Source: Amblyomma americanum (lineage: Eukaryota; Arthropoda; Arachnida; Ixodida; Ixodidae). Taken from it: a stretch of 64,000 bases of DNA. A model generated the notes under the pieces. It saw only the letters and a program-made list of their open reading frames with translations, was not told the origin of the DNA and did not search any database. The position numbers and the translations under genes are program-made. Shown piece by piece: positions 61,412 to 64,000 of this stretch. Positions within the stretch are counted from its first letter, which is position 1; every line of letters begins with the position of its first letter. The stretch spans positions 140,456,121-140,520,120 of the forward strand of contig NC_135504.1 of assembly GCF_052857255.1 (NCBI RefSeq). The letters run 5' to 3'.

Positions 61412-64000
61412 GGAGAAACTCTGCGTTGGAGAAAGTCCCCGTCGGAGAAGGTCCGCGTTGCAGAAAGTCCGCGTTGGAGAAACTCCGTGTTGTAGAAACT
61501 CCGCCTTGGAGAAACTTCGCGTTGAACAAACGGCGCGTTGAAGATACTCCGCGTTGGAGAAACTCCGCGCTTGAAACACACCGCGCTGGAGAAACTCCGC
61601 GTTGGAGAAAGTCCGCGTTGGAGAAGGTCCGCGTTGGAGAAAGTCCGCGTTGGAGAAAATCCGCGTTGGAGAAACTCCGCGTTGAAGAAAGTCCGCGTTG
61701 GAGAAAGTCCGCGCTGGAGAAACTCCGGGTTGTATAAACTCCGCGCTGGAGAAACTCCGCGAAGGAGAAACTCCGCGACGGACAAACTCCGCGATGGAGA
61801 AACTCCGTGTTGGAGAAAAGTCCGCTCTGGAGAAACTCTACGCTGGAGAAACTCCGCACTGGAGAAACTCCGCGCTGGAGAAACTCCGTGTGGCATAAAA
61901 TCTGCGCTGGAGAAACTCCGGGCTGGAGAAACTCCGCGCTGTAGAAACTCCGTGCTGGACAAACTCCGCGCGGAGAAACTCCGTGTTGGAGGAACTCCGC
62001 GCTGGAGAAACTCCGTGCTGCATAAAATCTGCGCTGGAGAAACGCCGGGCTGGAGAAACTCCGCTCTGGAGAAACTCCGTGCTGGACAATCTCCGCGCTG
62101 GAGAAACTCCGTGTTGGAGAAACTCCGCGCTGGAGAAACTTCGCGTTGGAGAAACTGCGCGTTGGAGAAACTGCGCGTTGGAGAAACTCCACGTTGGAGA
62201 AAGTCCGCGTTGGAGAAAGTCCGCGTTGGAGAAACTCCGCGCTGGAGAAACTCCGCGTTTGAGAAACTGGGAAACTGGAGAAACTCCGCGATGGAGACAC
62301 TCCGCGCTGGAGAAACTCCGCGCTGGAGAAACTCCGTATTGGAGAAGCTCCGTGTTGGGGAAACTTCGCGTTGGAGAAACGGCGCGTTGGAGAAGGTGCG
62401 CTTTGGAGAAAGCCCGCGTTGAAGAAACGGCGCGTTGAAGATACTCCGCGTTGGAGAAACTCCGCGCTTGAAACACACTGCGCTGGAGAAACTCCGCGTT
62501 GGAGAAAGTCCGCGTTGGAGAAGGTCCGCGTTGGAGAAAGTCCGCATTGGAGAAAGCCCGCGTTGGAGAAACTCTGCGTTGAAGAAAGTCCGCGTTGGAG
62601 AATGTCCGCGCTTGAGAAACTCCGCGTTGTATAAACTCCGCGCTGGAGAAACTCCGCGATGGAGAAACTCCGCGACGGACAAACTCCGCGATGGAGAAAC
62701 TCCACGTTGGAGAAAAGTCCGCTCTGGAGAAACTCTACGCTGGAGAAACTCCGCACTGGAGAAACTCCTAGCTGGAGAAACTCCGTGCTGCATAAAATCT
62801 GCGCTGGAGAAACTCCGGGCTGGAGAAAGCCCACGTTGGAGAAGGTCCGCGTTGGAGAAAGTCCGCGTTGGAGAAAGTCCGCGTTGAAGAAAGTCCGCGT
62901 TAGAGAAAGTCCGCGCTGGAGAAAATCTGCGTTGGATAAACTCCGCGCTGGAGAAACTCCGCGATGGAGAAACTCCGCGACGGACAAACTCCGCGATGGA
63001 GAAACCCCGCTTTGGTCAAAAGTCCGCGTTGGAGAAAAGTCCGCGTTGGAGAAAAGTCCGCGTTGGAGAAAAGTCAGCGCTGGAGAAACTCCACGCTGGA
63101 AAAACTCCGCGCTGGAGAAACTCCGCGCTGGAGAAGCTCTGCGCTGGAGAAACTCCGCGCTGGAAAATCTCCGCGATGGAGAAACTCCGCGTTGGTGAAA
63201 GTCCGCGTTGGAGAAAAGTCCGCGTTGGAGAAAAGTCCGCTTTGGAGAAAAGTCAGCGCTGGAGAACCTCCACGCTGGAAAAACTCCGCGCTGGAGAAGC
63301 TCCGCGCTGGAGAAACTCCGCGCTGGAGAAGCTCTGCGCTGGAGAAACTCCGAGTTGGAGAAACTGCACTGGAGAAGCTCAGCGTTTGAGAAACTCCGCA
63401 CTGGAGAAAGTCCGCGTTAGAGAAACTCCGCGATGGAGCAACTCCGCGCTGGAGAAACTCCGACTTGGAGAAACTCCGCACTGGAGAAGCTGCGCGTTTG
63501 AGAAACTCCGCACTGGAGAAACTCCGCGTTTGAGAAACTCCGCGCTGGAGAAATTCCGGGCTGGAGAAACTCCGTGCTGGAGAAACTCCGCGCTGGACAA
63601 ACTCCGCGCTGGAGAAACTCCGTGTTGGAGAAACTCCATGTTGGAGAAACTCCACGCTGGAGAAACTTCGCGTTGGAGAAACTGAGCTTTGGAGAAACTC
63701 CGCGTTGGAAAAAGTCCGCGATGGAGAAACTCCGCGCTGGAGAAACTCCGCGTTTGAGAAACTCCGAACTGGAGAAACTCCGCGATGGAGACACTCCGCG
63801 CTGGAGAAACTCCGCCTTGGAGAAACTTCGCTTTGAAGAAACGGCGCGTTGGAGAAACTCCGCGTTAGAGAAACTCCGCGCTTGAAACATACCGCGCTGG
63901 AGAAATTCTGCGTTGGAGAAAGACCGCGTTGGAGAAGGTCCGCGTTGGAGAAAGTCCGCGTTGGAGAAACTCCGCGTTGAAGAAAGTCCGCGTTGGAGAA
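61412..64000. repeat. 4,416-bp tandem unit, copy 3 (cut by window end)
   Basis: The first 2.6 kb of a third unit, in phase with the two before it to the last base. Private changes include GAAGGAGAAAC near 61,761, GTGTGGCATAAAATC near 61,889, CCATGTTGG near 63,638 and GAAAGACCGCG near 63,919. The array clearly continues beyond 64,000. Confidence 0.88.

Larger units (their letters stand above)
1..64000. repeat. 16-bp satellite array filling the entire window
   Basis: The sequence is a head-to-tail array of a 16-bp unit, consensus CTCCGCGYTGGAGAAA, from the first base to the last. The unit resolves as CTCC (4) + GCGYT (5) + GGAG (4) + AAA (3). Common variants include CCGTGTTGG, CCGCGATGG, CCGCGACGGACAA, TTGTATAAAC, TTGATAAAC-like and AGTCC in place of ACTCC. 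Occasional 17-bp units carry an extra A (GAGAAAAGTCC). Apart from seven copies of a 47-bp insert, no stretch departs from this pattern and no gene-like region interrupts it. Long arrays of this type are known mainly from eukaryotic constitutive heterochromatin; function and species cannot be read from the sequence. Array boundaries are outside the window. An alternative reading as a giant repeat protein gene is rejected because all six frames are equally open and one-base unit-length changes shift the frame repeatedly. Confidence 0.98.

Noticed and set aside
1..64000. CRISPR array
   Set aside because: The repeats abut with no unique spacers, the unit is only 16 bp with variant copies, and there are no cas genes.
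1..64000. tRNA, rRNA or other structured RNA genes, and rho-independent terminators
   Set aside because: The many CTCC/GGAG hairpins are the repeat unit itself. I found no conserved RNA-gene motif and no hairpin plus T-run outside the single TTTTT at the insert edge.
1..64000. Assignment to a particular species or named satellite family
   Set aside because: I do not recognise the 16-mer or the insert as a named family, and there is no unique flanking sequence to support an assignment.

Overview
The whole 64,000-base window is one uninterrupted tandem-repeat (satellite or minisatellite) array. I find no protein-coding gene, RNA gene, transposon or unique flanking sequence that I can support. 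The basic unit is 16 bp, consensus CTCCGCGYTGGAGAAA (about 56% GC, two CpGs per unit), repeated roughly 4,000 times in one orientation with scattered substitutions and some 14-, 15- and 17-bp variant units. Neither array end is in the window. Arrays of this size and layered structure are typical of eukaryotic heterochromatin (centromeric, pericentromeric, subtelomeric or interstitial satellite). Nothing in the sequence identifies the species, so 'eukaryote' is an inference from array type only.

Above the 16-mer there is a multi-kilobase higher-order structure, read by following diagnostic variant units. The left domain (1 to about 24.8 kb) is a mosaic. A roughly 1.1-kb unit at 1-1,088 is repeated at 1,089-1,775, and 1-1,778 recurs at 3,202-4,979. 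Three copies of a roughly 4.3-kb block A lie at 6.8-11.1, 13.6-17.85 and 18.26-22.6 kb. A roughly 2.1-2.4-kb block B lies at 5-7, 11.1-13.5 and 22.6-24.9 kb. A composite A+B segment (7.1-13.5 kb) recurs about 11.48 kb downstream. The right domain (24.8-64 kb) is a series of direct tandem duplications: about 6.2 kb x2 (24.8-37.3 kb), about 3.1 kb x2 (37.6-43.8 kb), 3,119 bp x2 (43.1-49.35 kb), about 3.8 kb x2 (47.6-55.2 kb) and 4,416 bp x2.6 (52.6 kb to the window end).

The only sequence unrelated to the 16-mer is a 47-bp, CpG-free, AT-richer insert. It occurs seven times, all in the right domain, one copy in most right-domain repeat units and none in the 3.1-kb pair at 37.6-43.8 kb. It appears to have entered once and then been carried along by duplication. 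A perfect 12-bp palindrome recurs five times and lies about 20 bp from one duplication breakpoint.

The consensus unit has no stop codon in any of six frames, and 16 x 3 = 48, so every frame reads as a 16-residue repeat. Open frames of up to 857 codons therefore appear on both strands. I judge them artefacts of the repeat and annotate none as genes. No set of genes acts together here. The biology of the window is satellite amplification, homogenisation and possible DNA secondary structure.
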